Assembly: GCA_902806575.1 (NCBI GenBank) | Contig: CADCXD010000011.1 | Span: forward strand, 310,001 to 374,000 | From: Jackrogersella multiformis | Lineage: Eukaryota > Ascomycota > Sordariomycetes > Xylariales > Hypoxylaceae | Direction: 5' to 3' | DNA length: 64,000 nucleotides | Part shown: positions 11,394 through 22,218 of the stretch, one piece after another | How the letters are laid out: every line of letters starts with the position of its first letter | Numbering within the stretch: position 1 is the first letter of the stretch | Notes under the pieces: generated by a model | What the model was told of the DNA's origin: nothing | Databases searched by the model: none | Seen by the model: only the letters and a program-made list of their open reading frames with translations | Position numbers and translations under genes: made by a program

Positions 11394-12147
11394 CTACCAG
11401 AACGCAACAGCCGGCAGCGCAGACGGTAAGCGATAGTCCTCGTCCTCCCACCCTGGCTCCTCGACCACCTGGTAGTACGGGGTCCTGCAGACGGGGCATT
11501 CGTACTTCCTCCTTAGAAACCACGTAGCCAGACAGCGGGCGTGGAAAACATGTCTGCATCTCTTGAGCTTCAAGACTTCGTCTTCGATGGGCTGTATTGA
11601 TTGTCGCTTCTTCTCCTCCGGTGTCACATCCGTAGTTGTTGTGGTTGTAGTCGTCGTAGTCATTCTCGATATGCCGTTGCCGGCCTCCAGATCGGCTTTA
11701 TGGCACGCCACTGACGTCGACGTGCGAACGTCCCTGTCGTAGAGATCCCCAAGACATATCGGGCTGTGCGCAAGGTCAGCATCGCAGCACAGATGTGAGA
11801 GGCACTCTAGAATAGGTCTGACCATTCAGCCTCCATGAACTCCGTCTGTGAATTGCGACAGGGTATTTTCTCCGCCACGCCCTCCAACTGCGTCAATGCA
11901 TGCTGAATCGACGTCGGCAAACTGGGTTTCGGCCATCTCTCCTCCCGCCTCCCAAACCACCGGCTCGGCCTCACGCATAGGCCGCCCCATCTAGCGCACC
12001 TGCCAAAACGCAACTGTCAATAGGCATTACCACAAATGAGATCCATGACAACGGAGTAGGCCGGACGGCAGCTTACAGCACTACAGCGACGACGGCGCCC
12101 AGGAGGACGCCGACCGCGACGAGGACGGACTGCCACGGGTATTCCAT
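11394..12147 (-). CDS. Small single-pass membrane RING-H2 E3 ligase
   Basis: Three exons, complement(11394..11763, 11823..11999, 12077..12147), give 205 aa. Exon 1 encodes a short luminal stub and one membrane helix (about residues 7-24, Val/Leu/Ala-rich). A basic segment follows, then the RING. Splicing exon 2 to exon 3 completes the first ligand pair: GAATG joins CCCGATATGT to read CPICLGDL. Without this intron the first Cys would appear as Ser. The remaining ligands are C-x-H-xx-H-xx-C (CRHVFHARC) and CPVC, the RING-H2 pattern. The Cys-Cys to third-Cys loop is 65 residues with a run of ten Thr, longer than the usual 9-39. Such proteins recruit an E2 at a membrane to ubiquitinate substrates; the substrate is unknown. 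The donor of intron 2 (GTCAGA) is weak. Confidence 0.8.
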
Positions 12148-13270
12148 CGCAGCGAGGTATCGCTCGTGGTCGAGTCGAAAATTTCAGAACTGGTGCAGTA
12201 CGGCGGGGTGCGACGGCCTCGGCGACGTCGAAGAGGAGTCGAAGCGGGCGCGGCTGATGCATTCCACGGCTCGGCGAATACAAAACCTAAGGCCATTAGA
12301 TTTTTAAGGTTCCAGGAGAAACAAGAAGGAGATTGTCTCAGAAGAGGTGACACTTGATCATACACCTATCTATGTACGTACCTACATTCTCCTCGCTGCG
12401 AGGCACGGGTTGGTCTACATCACACGGCGCGGGAGTGGCGTGTTGGTTGTTGGAATGCGCGGCTGTAACTGTAACCCCACGCATCCACCCCTTGCCTTTT
12501 CTGAATCGTGTATAGGTATTTTATTTAGGTAATCCTAGGTCTGGGTATGAATGTAAGGAACAAACTCACTCAACTCGAAAATGCGTATAGTATCTAAATA
12601 AGTTGGGGGTTTTGGTAAAGGGGTTACAATATACGAATGTTGAAATACGCACACTGAATTGCTAGAGAAAAAGGAAATGTGTCAAAACTATGACGAGGGT
12701 AGGAATAGGTAGACTAGGGGTAGGTAATAGACTAACAGGCGGAAACTATTTGAGAGATGCATCAACGGTCAATCAAGCCCGTCTTGCCAAAACAAAATTT
12801 CTATAGATACTCCGGAACTCCTCTTTCCCATCAGCCCATCAGCTCATGCAGCCCTGAAATCTCGATTGCCGTGAGGTCTAAATTTAACATATATCTATGT
12901 ATGTAGGTAGGTAGAATCAAGTAAATCTAACGCATCTATTTCCTGATCAGCACCTTATTCGCAAATCCCAGTCCTTGCATTTTCGCACATCTTCAGCATC
13001 GCACGGCTCGCAGACGTGATAGGTCGGTCGGAAAATAACTGCCAAGATCGACGGTCCAGCCACCACTCACGACCCGCAGCAATATCAGCTTGTGAGCCGG
13101 AATATCCACGCCCTCTAGTTAGTTGGCAATGCTGTCACATATGTCAGGCTTGTCATGTCGGGCTGGCACACGTGGCTCGGCGCAGTCAGTCGGAAGAGAA
13201 CTCCAGAAGCCCAAGTCCCGACCCGCATTAGACTCGCGCAGATGGCATGATAGTCTGGGTCAGTACGCCT
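12148..13270. other. Intergenic, RING promoter and RKM4 3' flank
   Basis: No coding signal. The region near 12148-12360 should hold the 5' UTR of the RING gene. TACCTA-type repeats occur near 12375 and 12903. Nothing else stands out. Confidence 0.55.
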
Positions 13271-14911
13271 TCATCTGGTTCTTTGCCTCTTCGCATTTGG
13301 TTCGCTCCCCTGGCTAGATTTCGACGTCGCTTTCGCGAGCTTCTCGTGCACGAAGTCAATCGCTTCTTGTAGCAAGGCCTTCTCGCCCCATCGCACAGCC
13401 AAGGCCTTCTTCTGCCGACTGGAAACCTTGTCGCCGGATAGCAGGTGGAAATCGTATGCCTGGCTCGTAGGGTATTGGGCCAGTCTTAACTCGAGAGCAC
13501 GATGGATGGCTAGTAATGTGATCTCGTCTCGTACGACCTTATCTGGAATTGTCGTCGGGCTAACCTTTCTAATCGCCTTGAGAATCGCATGCACTTGCTC
13601 CACCAGATCCGCGGGGATTTCCTTTATACGGGCTTCATCGCGTAGCGCTCCTGTAGAATCTGGCCCTTCCGAGTCTCGTTCGATAACAAAAGCGTCCTCG
13701 ATCTCTTCTAGATCGAGCTCGTTGATCTATGACTAGTAAGCATCTTGAACATGACGACGGGGATATTAGCAAGATTCGTCACGTACCGCTTGGCCCCAGA
13801 TCGATTCGTCCACTTTGACCGTATCTTTTAATACAGATAATACCAGATCCCAAGATATCTCTGTAACGTCATATCGAGCATGGTTGCTCGTTACATATCC
13901 GTAGCGTCTTAATAACTCTCCGTTACCGAGAGGCCCGTAGTAATTAAGTATCTCAGCACCAGCCGGAATTGGCCGTAATGTCGTGACGGATAAGCTGTTT
14001 TCTCCGTGGTTGACATGGGCCTGCTGATGATCAATACTAGTTCCGTGAAACAAGGTAGGATGTGCTCACGTTGAATTCGGCATCGGCATTCAGAATGTCG
14101 GCCATGCAGACCATACCTATCATCAGGCTGCCATCTTTATCTTCGACCCAATCGTCGTCGTTCTCCGGGTCAGCTTCGTCGTCGTCGTTTTCTAAATCGA
14201 AAGCGTATGCCATTATCGTACTACCCATGCGATGCGCCAGGGCCATCTTCTGATCTTCGCCAAGCATCTGGGATCCAAAAACATTGGCATGAGAATCTAT
14301 TATTGGCAGGACTCTAGTGCGGAACATCTCATCAGCCTCTTCCTTACCGATCTTGCTAACGATTGAGCTGGCCTGCAGCTCAGCTTGCTCCTGCTCGGAC
14401 CACCACATCAACGTCTCAAACTGATCAGGAAGCACGTCGAAGTAAGGCTTCCACGGAGACTTGTCTCCCCGAAGGTACTCATACATCATTACGAGAATGA
14501 GTGAGACCCAGTTATCGGGAGGGCCGCTAGTCTCGCTTCCATCTTCGTCTGCCTCATTGTCGGTATCATCCAAGCCCGTAGTCTCGAAGACTTCCGGGAT
14601 GCGCTTGGAGAGATCTGAGGTCAGGGTGTCGAGGATTGCTGTTCTCGGAATGGTGAACAGTACCGTGTCCTCAGGGATGTCCGCGGTTGCAACTGAAAAT
14701 AAAGACCATTGGTCAGCGAATTATGTTCGTTAAGTTCAGTAATGCATTTTTGATGCTGGTTGTGAGTTGCCGCACCGATTCCTCTTCCAGCTCCCTTATC
14801 GCGAAGATCCTCAATCTTGATGTCAGGGTGGAAAGTAGTCCCAGGCCAAGCCTTAAACCATTCCAAGAATGCAGCAGACTTGGAATCAAAAGTCGGGTCG
14901 GGCATTTTCAT
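13271..14911 (-). CDS. RKM4: SET-domain ribosomal lysine methyltransferase, Rkm4/SETD6 type
   Basis: Four exons, complement(13271..13726, 13787..14020, 14070..14692, 14776..14911), give 482 aa, close to yeast Rkm4 (494). SET-domain landmarks in order: GRGIG-VATADIPEDTVLFTIPR near the N-terminus, an acidic insert (about 80-100), DILNADAEFN-AHVNHGENS, and ILNYYGPLGNGELLRRYGYV, which form the AdoMet and lysine channel. The C-terminal exon is the Rubisco-LSMT substrate-binding helical domain, ending in a basic KRQRTR tail. Family members monomethylate a ribosomal protein (Rpl42 in yeast) or histones/NF-kB in animals. All splices use GT..AG and restore the family consensus across the joins. The start MKMPDP could alternatively be the second Met, two codons later. 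Confidence 0.9.
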
Positions 14912-15563
14912 CTCTGCACTAGGTATAATTTAAATAATTTCCGAAAACTCTTAAAACCCTTGAAACCCTTAAAAAGTCGAGCGATTTACAGCGGCTTTAC
15001 AGTGGCTGTTTGTGTTTCCTCGCATGAGATATTTAAGGTGAGACGGGATTTATTTGAATTTAGTCGAACTTAATAGGTTCAAGCTGCTTACCAGCTCGGA
15101 GATTGTTCGGGAATAGAGATTTATGACCGAGCGATATGTAAATAATAAACCAATTCGCTTACGAAGTATCCGGCATTGAGTTAAGAGCCATATTACCTAA
15201 TTTCTGTTACGTTATTCCTTTACCTAATAGCTGAAATATGCATTTACCTAATAGCTAAAGTATGCATCTTTCCTCGATATCGCTTTGTCGATCACTAAGC
15301 TCATCACAGTTCTTCAACACATACCTACTTACCTACTTAGGTAAGTAGTCGACTGTCTATTACTAAGTTCAAAGATGGGGGACAGAATTACACCTTATCA
15401 CATTAACCCATTAATAGTATACTCAATTTTAGTATAATCAATTTCCCTTGATTTCGACAGATTAACCCGTCGCGTAACTATTCCTACATATTAAATCCCT
15501 AACTCCCTAGCCTATAAAAGCTCTATTTCAGACCCCGAAAACATCCAACGTTCAAGAATGACT
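14912..15563. other. Intergenic, RKM4 promoter
   Basis: No gene. It contains a TTACCTAATAGCTRAARTATGCAT direct repeat pair around 15221-15267 and a CTTACCTACTTAGGTAAG palindrome near 15328-15347. Confidence 0.55.
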
Positions 15564-16075
15564 TCATGTAAGCCCAAACACCTTATCGAGTTTATCCAAA
15601 TACTCATCCGTCACATCAGTATACAGTAGACAGGCCGAGCCGCACGGTATAGGACGAGGGCCCTTCGACTGATCGCAGACCCCTGACAAAACCGTGGAGA
15701 GGACCATGCAGGTAGGCGGGACGCCGTCGAACTGGACCTCTACGAAATATGTATGTCAGTACAATTGGAACATCACAGCAGGTAAGTATCATGCAGGGTG
15801 AACTCACGGCCTTGTGCCGGTATCGAGCCACTGGGGAGGACACCTCGGAGGTCGTGGCTGCACATGTCGAAATTGTACTTGGGAACACCGCAGAGCCCCT
15901 CGTCGAGATTGTTGCGCTCGGCAATGCGGACGCGTGGCACAGATCTGGTATCAATGATGCTGGGGCTGGGTGTTCCGACAGGGCCCGAGATCTGCGGGAC
16001 GTCACGCTCGGAACTTTGCCCACCGAAGACGTCCGCGAAGGCATTTAGGACGGTCATGATCACGTCGACAGGCAT
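15564..16075 (-). CDS. Small six-cysteine protein of unknown function
   Basis: Two exons, complement(15564..15739, 15808..16075), give 147 aa. The intron has a GTGAGT donor and a CGTAG acceptor and removes a frame break. The spliced product reads ...GSIPAQG-QVQFDGVPPTCMV.... Six Cys occur: GLC, DMC, PTC, GVC, IPC, SAC. The last two are in a PCGSAC motif. There is no signal peptide; the N-terminus MPVDVIMTVLNAFADVFGG is mildly amphipathic. I do not recognise the family. The evidence that it is real is the in-frame join, a spread of cysteines and aromatic residues, and the neighbouring position in a minus-strand gene run. A chance open frame is possible. Confidence 0.5.
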
Positions 16076-17029
16076 TTTGACTCTAGGATGGTGTTTTGTA
16101 ATTTTAGTGATATGTTAATTGCAAAGTAGATGTAGAGTTCTTCGAGAATGCAGAGGACTGGCAGAGCGTGGTATTTTTGTTGAAGATGTGAGAATAGTCT
16201 TCTAGGTTATGTGCTGTGAGGTACTCGATCTTATTCTTATATACAGGAAACTATCACTGTGAAAGGGGTTCACCGTTCGAAATAGCTAATTCTGAGACTC
16301 AAGGGTCAATACAGCATCTGTCGAGTTTAAACAAATTAGATATATGGTTAATTTGGGTTTATTACGCTTAAAATGTGTTGTTTGCTGCTCAACTTCAACT
16401 TCATTCATTTATTTAGATAAGTCAAGTATTACGAAAGCATCTATGTCTGCATATGGACGCACTTTTACCTACACGGCGATAGTGCTTGGTATGTTTAGAG
16501 ATAATTAGGTAGTTTAGGTATTATCTACCTACCTAGGTAGGGAGTCTCATTAGATGCATCCAACACCTTCTGGCTGGGATGTCCTGGGTTGTCTAAAGTA
16601 TCGAAACCCCAACAGCTTGGGACTTATCACCAACCAACAGAGTCTCACGCCATCAAACATCCAATGTTCAGAAATCCAATAGATATACTTTTCATAACAC
16701 ATAGTAGTTACAGTGTTGTTAAATGAATAATATGTATTATCTTGTTGAATATGCTGAGAGGCATAGCAAGCACAACAGGGTCAGGGGCTAGTTTCCCGTT
16801 CTCGTAATATATTGGGACTATATATATAGGTTCATATAAATGCTCAGAATACTGAGTTAGAACCGATTGATAGTCAATGCGTCGGTACCTATAGAAGTCA
16901 AGTTGTTGTATCCACGGATAAAAGTTATTTTCGTCAGTTGATATCTAGTACACCTGCAAAGAGAACCTTCCCAGTCGTGTTTATATTTCCAACCCGTATA
17001 GAGGCCATACTCAACTACCACGTCCCGCA
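16076..17029. other. Intergenic between divergent genes
   Basis: This is the shared upstream region of the small Cys protein (-) and the MBOAT gene (+). It holds a CTACCTACCTAGGTAGG palindrome at about 16525-16541 and is AT-rich around 16320-16480. No gene is supported. Confidence 0.55.
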
Positions 17030-18127
17030 ATGATTCTCTCTATTTCATGGTTCCTACTAGCAACTCTCTTCTTCTACTTCGCCATTCAACAGCCAGATAA
17101 ATCTCTAAGGCATTCTTTGGGTGTTATTCACGTCGTCGGCATGATATGTTGCATAAGGGGAGCTAGCTTGAGCCCTAGCCCCTATTCCAGTGCCTGGGTA
17201 TCGTTTGCCATTGAAGCAACAATACACACGAGTTTTATATTGTTCGTGGACCGCAACGTCCTCTACGTATCCTCTAATAGTACGAAAGATAGACTGAGAG
17301 AAGTATTTTGGGTTTGGAGCAACTTTCGTCGGATACCTATCACCAATAGAGACGCCTCGGCCGGCACGAAGAACGAAGTTCGCCGCATTAGGCTATACTT
17401 TGCAGCCATAAGGTTGGCTCAGCTCTTAGTCTTACAACTTACGAATCGCTACATCGACTCCTTGGTCTGGGTGTCTCTTCAGGGGCTAGAAGTCACGATC
17501 GCAGACTTCGCGCCCGCCAAGCAAAACCTCTTGCCTCCCCTGATTCGCCGCGACCTCTATCTACGAGCAATCGTGTCCTTCCACTGGATATGGAACACTT
17601 ACGCACTTCTGAATTCGGTGCACGACTTCCTTGCGATTATATTCGTGTTCATCCTGCAGTGGGATCTGCCGTCGGAGTGGCCATGCCTGTTTGGCAGCGT
17701 AACCGAGGCGTACTCTATCCGTCGATTCTGGGGTGTGTTCTGGCAGCGGCTACACGTCGTGCCTTTCACAGCTTACGCGCCCGCCTATCTATCCCAGAAG
17801 GAAAAGGAAAGCCGGCGAAGGCGGTTTATTCGGAACAGCTTAACGTCACTGTGGATATTCATCTTCTCAGCTGGCTGCCACATACTCGTAAATTTGGTAG
17901 TTTTGCAGAAGAACACGGCAAGACAAGAAATTCGATTCTTTCTATCCAATTATGTGGTATGCTTAACCGAGATAATCCTTAGCTGTCTAGGTCGAAGAAG
18001 ATTCATGTGGGATATTGGGTCTAGTATATTCTTACGGTTTCTTGGGTATGCTTGGGTGTCTGTCTTCTTTTTTTGTACTGTCCCGGCTTGGAAGTACCCT
18101 CTAGTTTACGACGTCGCGAAAGTATAG
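17030..18127 (+). CDS. MBOAT / wax-synthase-like membrane O-acyltransferase
   Basis: A single exon of 365 aa. Hydrophobic segments recur through the whole chain (from residue 3 to about 357), giving roughly seven to nine membrane helices. The family signature RRFWGVFWQRL is at about residues 230-240, and the catalytic-type His sits in FSAGCHILVNL (about residue 284). This matches the wax-synthase branch of MBOATs that acylate hydroxyl groups in fungal terpenoid and meroterpenoid pathways. Length agrees with that family. The substrate cannot be read from sequence. An oxidosqualene cyclase lies 5 kb downstream and a P450 12 kb downstream, so acylation of a triterpenoid is possible, but unrelated housekeeping genes lie between. 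The gene ends about 170 bp before a RIP-mutated block. Confidence 0.75.
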   Translation: MILSISWFLLATLFFYFAIQQPDKSLRHSLGVIHVVGMICCIRGASLSPSPYSSAWVSFAIEATIHTSFILFVDRNVLYVSSNSTKDRLREVFWVWSNFRRIPITNRDASAGTKNEVRRIRLYFAAIRLAQLLVLQLTNRYIDSLVWVSLQGLEVTIADFAPAKQNLLPPLIRRDLYLRAIVSFHWIWNTYALLNSVHDFLAIIFVFILQWDLPSEWPCLFGSVTEAYSIRRFWGVFWQRLHVVPFTAYAPAYLSQKEKESRRRRFIRNSLTSLWIFIFSAGCHILVNLVVLQKNTARQEIRFFLSNYVVCLTEIILSCLGRRRFMWDIGSSIFLRFLGYAWVSVFFFCTVPAWKYPLVYDVAKV

Positions 18128-18220
18128 ACTTGGTACTTAGAATCTAAGATAATGATCAATGACTAACTGATATTCATTATGTTTATGTCTAGGCTCATCG
18201 TCATTTTGGAGTTTGAGTAT

Positions 18221-18243
18221 CGATGGTATGGTATGGTATGGTA
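18221..18243. repeat. (GGTAT)n microsatellite
   Basis: About four units of the pentamer GGTAT precede the left edge of the AT-rich block. Confidence 0.85.
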
Positions 18244-18246
18244 TAT

Positions 18247-19018
18247 TTAACGCCGGGAGCAATAAGGAATGACCTTATCGCAAGACTTTCCTGGGGGTAT
18301 GCGGCGTGTAAGGTTATACGTTTTTATATATATCTTATATATTAAACCTAATGGCATATATATTAAAGCATTAATTATTCCCGTTAATTTTTTTAAGTAA
18401 GCTCGTATATAACGTAAAATATAATTATATTTTATTTTTTCGTAAAAGAAAAATTAAAGTAATTAAAATTTAAGTTAATAATAAATAAAATTAAATAAAT
18501 ATTAAATAAAATTTATAATAAAACGATTTATCGTATAATTTTTTTTTATTAATCGTTATTTATCGTCGTTTAAAATTATTTTTTACCGTTTTTTTATATT
18601 AAAATTTATATCGTAAAAATTTATATAATATTTATTTTTATAATTTTATTTTAAATAAAATAAAAACGCGTTATTATTAAATATATTATAAATTATCGTA
18701 TTTATTAAAATTTTTCGTTAAATTAACGTTATTAATTTAATTATTTACTCGTAATAATTAAATAATTAATATTTATTTTATTAAATATAAATTAACGACG
18801 CGTTTATTAATTTTCGTCGAAAAATTTTCGTCGAAAAAAAAATAAATTTATTACGTTAACGTACGGTTGATTTTTCGTTATTTTTCGTAATGTTAAAGTC
18901 ATCGAAAAAGAGTGAAAAATCGGTTGTTAAGGCTAAGATAGGCCCCGACCGTTATTTATATAAGGTTATGCAGCCATTTGGCGGTCGGTCCTAACGCCGC
19001 ACTAACAGTAGGCGTTAA
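18247..19018. mobile_element. RIP-degraded repeat element, possible short terminal inverted repeats
   Basis: From 18421 to 18840 I count no CpA and no TpG in 420 bp, while about twenty CpG remain. That is the expected end state of RIP acting on CpA. The block is bounded by TTAACGCC at 18247-18254 and its inverse GGCGTTAA at 19011-19018. The right end also has a nested CTAACGCC..GGCGTTAG-like hairpin. The less mutated rim at 18880-19010 is GC-richer. The sequence is too decayed to name a transposon family. The 8-bp inverted repeat could be chance. Confidence 0.6.
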
Positions 19019-19193
19019 GAAAAATAATTTAGAGGGGAAGTTGTTCGAGTATCGATCAAATTGTACAGGGATCATTACCTAGGTGTGTATCCTACATGCA
19101 CATTCGCACGATCTTACGTACCTAGGTACCTGCTAGGTAGCTCCTTGGATATAACAGGTATTAATTGATTTTGGTACTTAAGTTAGGCGGCAG

Positions 19194-20049
19194 CTAACCA
19201 GCCTTCTCTCCATCATCACCCTCATCCTCCATCTGCACATCCTGAGTAGCACTCTCCAACCCGCCCTCCTTCGCGTTGTCTCCCTCGATGTCTTTGCTCT
19301 GAGACAGGAAGTACTCCACGACATGCATGTGGTTGTTAAAGGCCGCCAAGTCTAGTGGGATCTGGTCCTTGTCGTTCGCCGCGGTGGGCGATGCGCCTCG
19401 TGACAGGAGTAACTTCACGACATCTAGATGGCCGCCGAGGCACGCCCAATGCAAAGCAGTGTTCCCAAACGAGTTCTGTAGGTTGACGTACGGCGTATCT
19501 GTTGCTGTATCTGTTGATGGCGGAGCTTCCTCTGAAGATTGTGTAGGCGCTGCTGTTGCCCTCTTTGGTGACTTAGAAGGAGCAGGGAAGTGTGAAAGTA
19601 TCAATGTGACAGTTTCTATAGAAGAAATGTCAATGGAACATTCTAATTAACCATGAATACATGTAGTGACACGAAACTAGTGTATTCGGATTATAAGTTA
19701 GAGAAGCCCCTTATCATCCAGGGCTTGACTCCATAATCCTTCACCCCGTACTCTTATACTCTAGATCATACCCTCTGAATGATATAAAAAGGGCTCAGAG
19801 AGCGCAAATAGAAGAACATTGCGCCAACTTACTCGAATAGCCATTCGCTGCTGCCATATGCAAGCAAGTCGCCTTGCCATCATCTCTCGCTGCCGCTATA
19901 ATTTCGGCGTGCGTGACGGTCTCTCGGTTGGCAAGCTCCTGGACCATACCGGCGAGCTCTGCATCGTCGCCGGTCCTCGCCAGGTAGACGAGATCATCTA
20001 TCTCATCCTCCGATATTTTCGGCACCATCTTATTCCCTCTTCTTTTCAT
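19194..20049 (-). CDS. YAR1: Ankyrin-repeat protein, Yar1-like ribosomal chaperone
   Basis: Two exons, complement(19194..19615, 19833..20049), give 212 aa. The donor is GTAAGT and the acceptor TATAG. The order matches yeast Yar1: an N-terminal helix with LARTGD, a first ankyrin repeat CLHMAAANGYSKTVTLIL, a Pro/Ser/Thr insert, then GNTALHWACLGGHLDVVKLLLSRGA and a third weaker repeat, and an acidic C-terminal tail (MEDEGDDGEKAG). Yar1 escorts newly made Rps3 to the nucleus for 40S assembly. An alternative start is the second Met (MVPKISEDE, seven codons in). Other small ankyrin proteins look alike, so the orthology is strong but not certain. Confidence 0.85.
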
Positions 20050-20637
20050 GTTCCTTTAATTATTTGTAAAACTTTGAATTCTTCGATCTCGACCTAATTC
20101 ATAGATGTTCCACCCTGGCCCGTGCTTTTCAAGATGGGTGATGAATTGGGAAGACGAATGAAATTTTTCCCTTTTCGGGCGTAAAGTTTTTGCTGACGAG
20201 AATATTGGTTCGTTTACTTGAGAACTCAATAAATATGAGTTTCTTGATATTAATTGCCTGTGAGGTACGTAAATGGATCGAGAAATTTGAGATTTCCCGA
20301 GTTTACAATAGGTTCATCAATTGTGTTGAATTGAGTTGAGTTACATCCGTACCCAAGTACCTGGTACAGTTTAAGCCTGAGAGAATTAGAATGTGTGGAT
20401 CACGTGACTGCATTATTAAAAATATCAATTATCAATTGCGCCGTCATGTAACACCGTACTATAAGCTGTTTACCCCTTCCCTGTTTTCCACACCTTTTGA
20501 ACAAGAGGAAATGAGCGCCTGGGTCTGCTAAATCGTACATACCTTATTTACCTAGGTAGGTAGCTATCTACTGAAATACCTAGTTGCACAACAGGTTTAA
20601 GCAAATGACTGTAACAACATGAGATTGAGCATGCCAT
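20050..20637. other. Intergenic, YAR1 promoter
   Basis: This separates the YAR1 start from the SPO11 stop. A CACGTG E-box lies at 20401-20406, and a TTACCTAGGTAGGTAG palindrome lies at about 20549-20563. No gene. Confidence 0.55.
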
Positions 20638-22218
20638 TTAGTGGTGAGAGGCAGCCAGTTTCTCATCCAACCAGCGAGTCAGGTCTCCAGCATCATCCAC
20701 CGCTTGAATCTCAGCCTTGAGGTTCAGCATAAGCATTAGTTGCAATTCGCATATTAAGCCCATCTCATCCATACTCTCGTCGTTTTCATTATGAAGCTTG
20801 AATAAGAGATTCATCGCCTTGCGCCGATCCGAAGTAGTGAGGTGAGAGAAGACTTCAACCGGACTTGTGCATGGAACAGGAGCAGATATTGAAAGCGGCG
20901 GCATTGCCACTTGGCTAGATGGGGGCGGAAAAGTGACTGATTGATTCATCCGAGAGGAATTAGTAGGCCCGGGACGATATCGCGTATGGCTCAGGACATC
21001 ACAGCTTTTGGGTCCAAGCCAAGAAAGCCCCGGAGTCGTGATATTCTCTTCGTGACCAAGACTGCGACTCCCGCACTTGTAGGTGAGCATAATGCCAATG
21101 CCACTAGGGTCGAAGTCGACAAGTGCCCAGATAGGAATTCGCGGAAAGGTTGAATGGAGAAGGTGAAGGAATTGTCGTGTGACTAAATCCGGATAACCCT
21201 TACCCTAGGAACGCTGTAAGTACAGTCTCAAATTCGTTGTGGAATACACAGAGGGTGTCTTACGGTGACGAGGATTCCCGCCCCTGCTGCCGACGTCTCA
21301 AAATACCGAGACGCAGCGAGTCCGCGGAAAGTGGCCTGGTGAAATTATAAGACGAGCTCATAGAGTAGATGACCTAAGTGCCTAACCTCCTTTTCGATGA
21401 CTATAACCCATTTCGCCTCACCGATGTCGACCCGATGAATCACTTCGGTGTGTGGGATCAAGGTACCCTTGCGGGATCTGTTAGCTACCTATCACTAGAC
21501 ACCCCTATAATACTCAGATCCTCACATTATTGTCGGAACCACAATCTAGGGTAGAGTTACTCCTCAACGTAAGGATGAGGTTTCCTGCAATAAGGCCTTT
21601 GTAGGCAGCGACCTGTTTTGATGGTTGGTTCCTAAACCTCCGGACTCTCTATCTGTAAAATAGGTACGCACAATACTTAGCGTGTCTCTGCCAACACCAA
21701 ATGTGAAGGCGATATCATCCACTAAGCTGTCCACATATTGCTGGCTACCGAATAAATCTGGATTCTGATAGTAGATGTTTCTGCTGCTGTTTAGCAACTA
21801 TCTCTGGAGAATATAAAAATTCCGAAGACAAGAAGAGACTGGACCTCTTTGTAATAACATGACCGGAGACGAGTGCCTCGTGACACATATGGAGAATCTG
21901 AAGAAGGCATGCTTGAAAGTAGAAATGAGAGCTGTGAGCGGATTTAGAACCAAGGGTGAGATTTAATGTCTACATATCTAGTTATATGAACCTACTAAAT
22001 TTCTTGATCTCGGCACCCGTGTTTGCTGGAAATCGGATTAAGGTTTCGTTACCTGATCGGCGACTGCGTAGAGGAATAGAGAGCACTCGATTCTCGCTAA
22101 GCGCATCGACGATGTCTTCTAGGATATCTTCAATTTTAGATACGACAGTACCCGCGTGAGCATCTCGCGCGACGTGGCTAGCGAATGTGATAATGTTGTT
22201 GTTTTGTTGGTGGTTCAT
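20638..22218 (-). CDS. SPO11: Meiotic recombination protein Spo11 (Topo VIA-like)
   Basis: Seven exons, complement(20638..21204, 21264..21335, 21387..21467, 21526..21612, 21672..21780, 21845..21911, 21996..22218), give 401 aa; yeast Spo11 is 398. It makes the double-strand breaks that start meiotic recombination. The winged-helix part has CHEALVSGHVITKRNIYYQNPDLF, with the attacking Tyr at about residue 101. Next comes VDDIAFTFGVGRD and KGLIAGNL. The Toprim fold shows GTLIP, AKWVIVIEKE-ATFRGLAASRYF, GKGYPDL and DFDPSGIGI (acidic metal ligands about 187-189 and 243/245). The C-terminal part ends in ELQLMLMLNLKAEIQ...GDLTRWLDEKL. Exon lengths and phases add up exactly. Two acceptors end in AAG rather than YAG, and one donor is GTCCAG, so the first three junctions are the least certain. 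An alternative first intron (donor 21991, acceptor 21932) also keeps frame. Confidence 0.92.

Larger units (their letters stand above)
18128..19193. other. Gene-free gap containing a RIP-mutated element
   Basis: This lies between the MBOAT gene and the Yar1-like gene. It contains a short (GGTAT)n run at about 18221-18243 and the AT-rich block described separately. No coding sequence survives. Confidence 0.7.

Noticed and set aside
11180..11527. 115-codon plus-strand frame opposite the RING gene 3' end
   Set aside because: It overlaps the confident RING exon on the other strand and has low-complexity Pro/Thr content.
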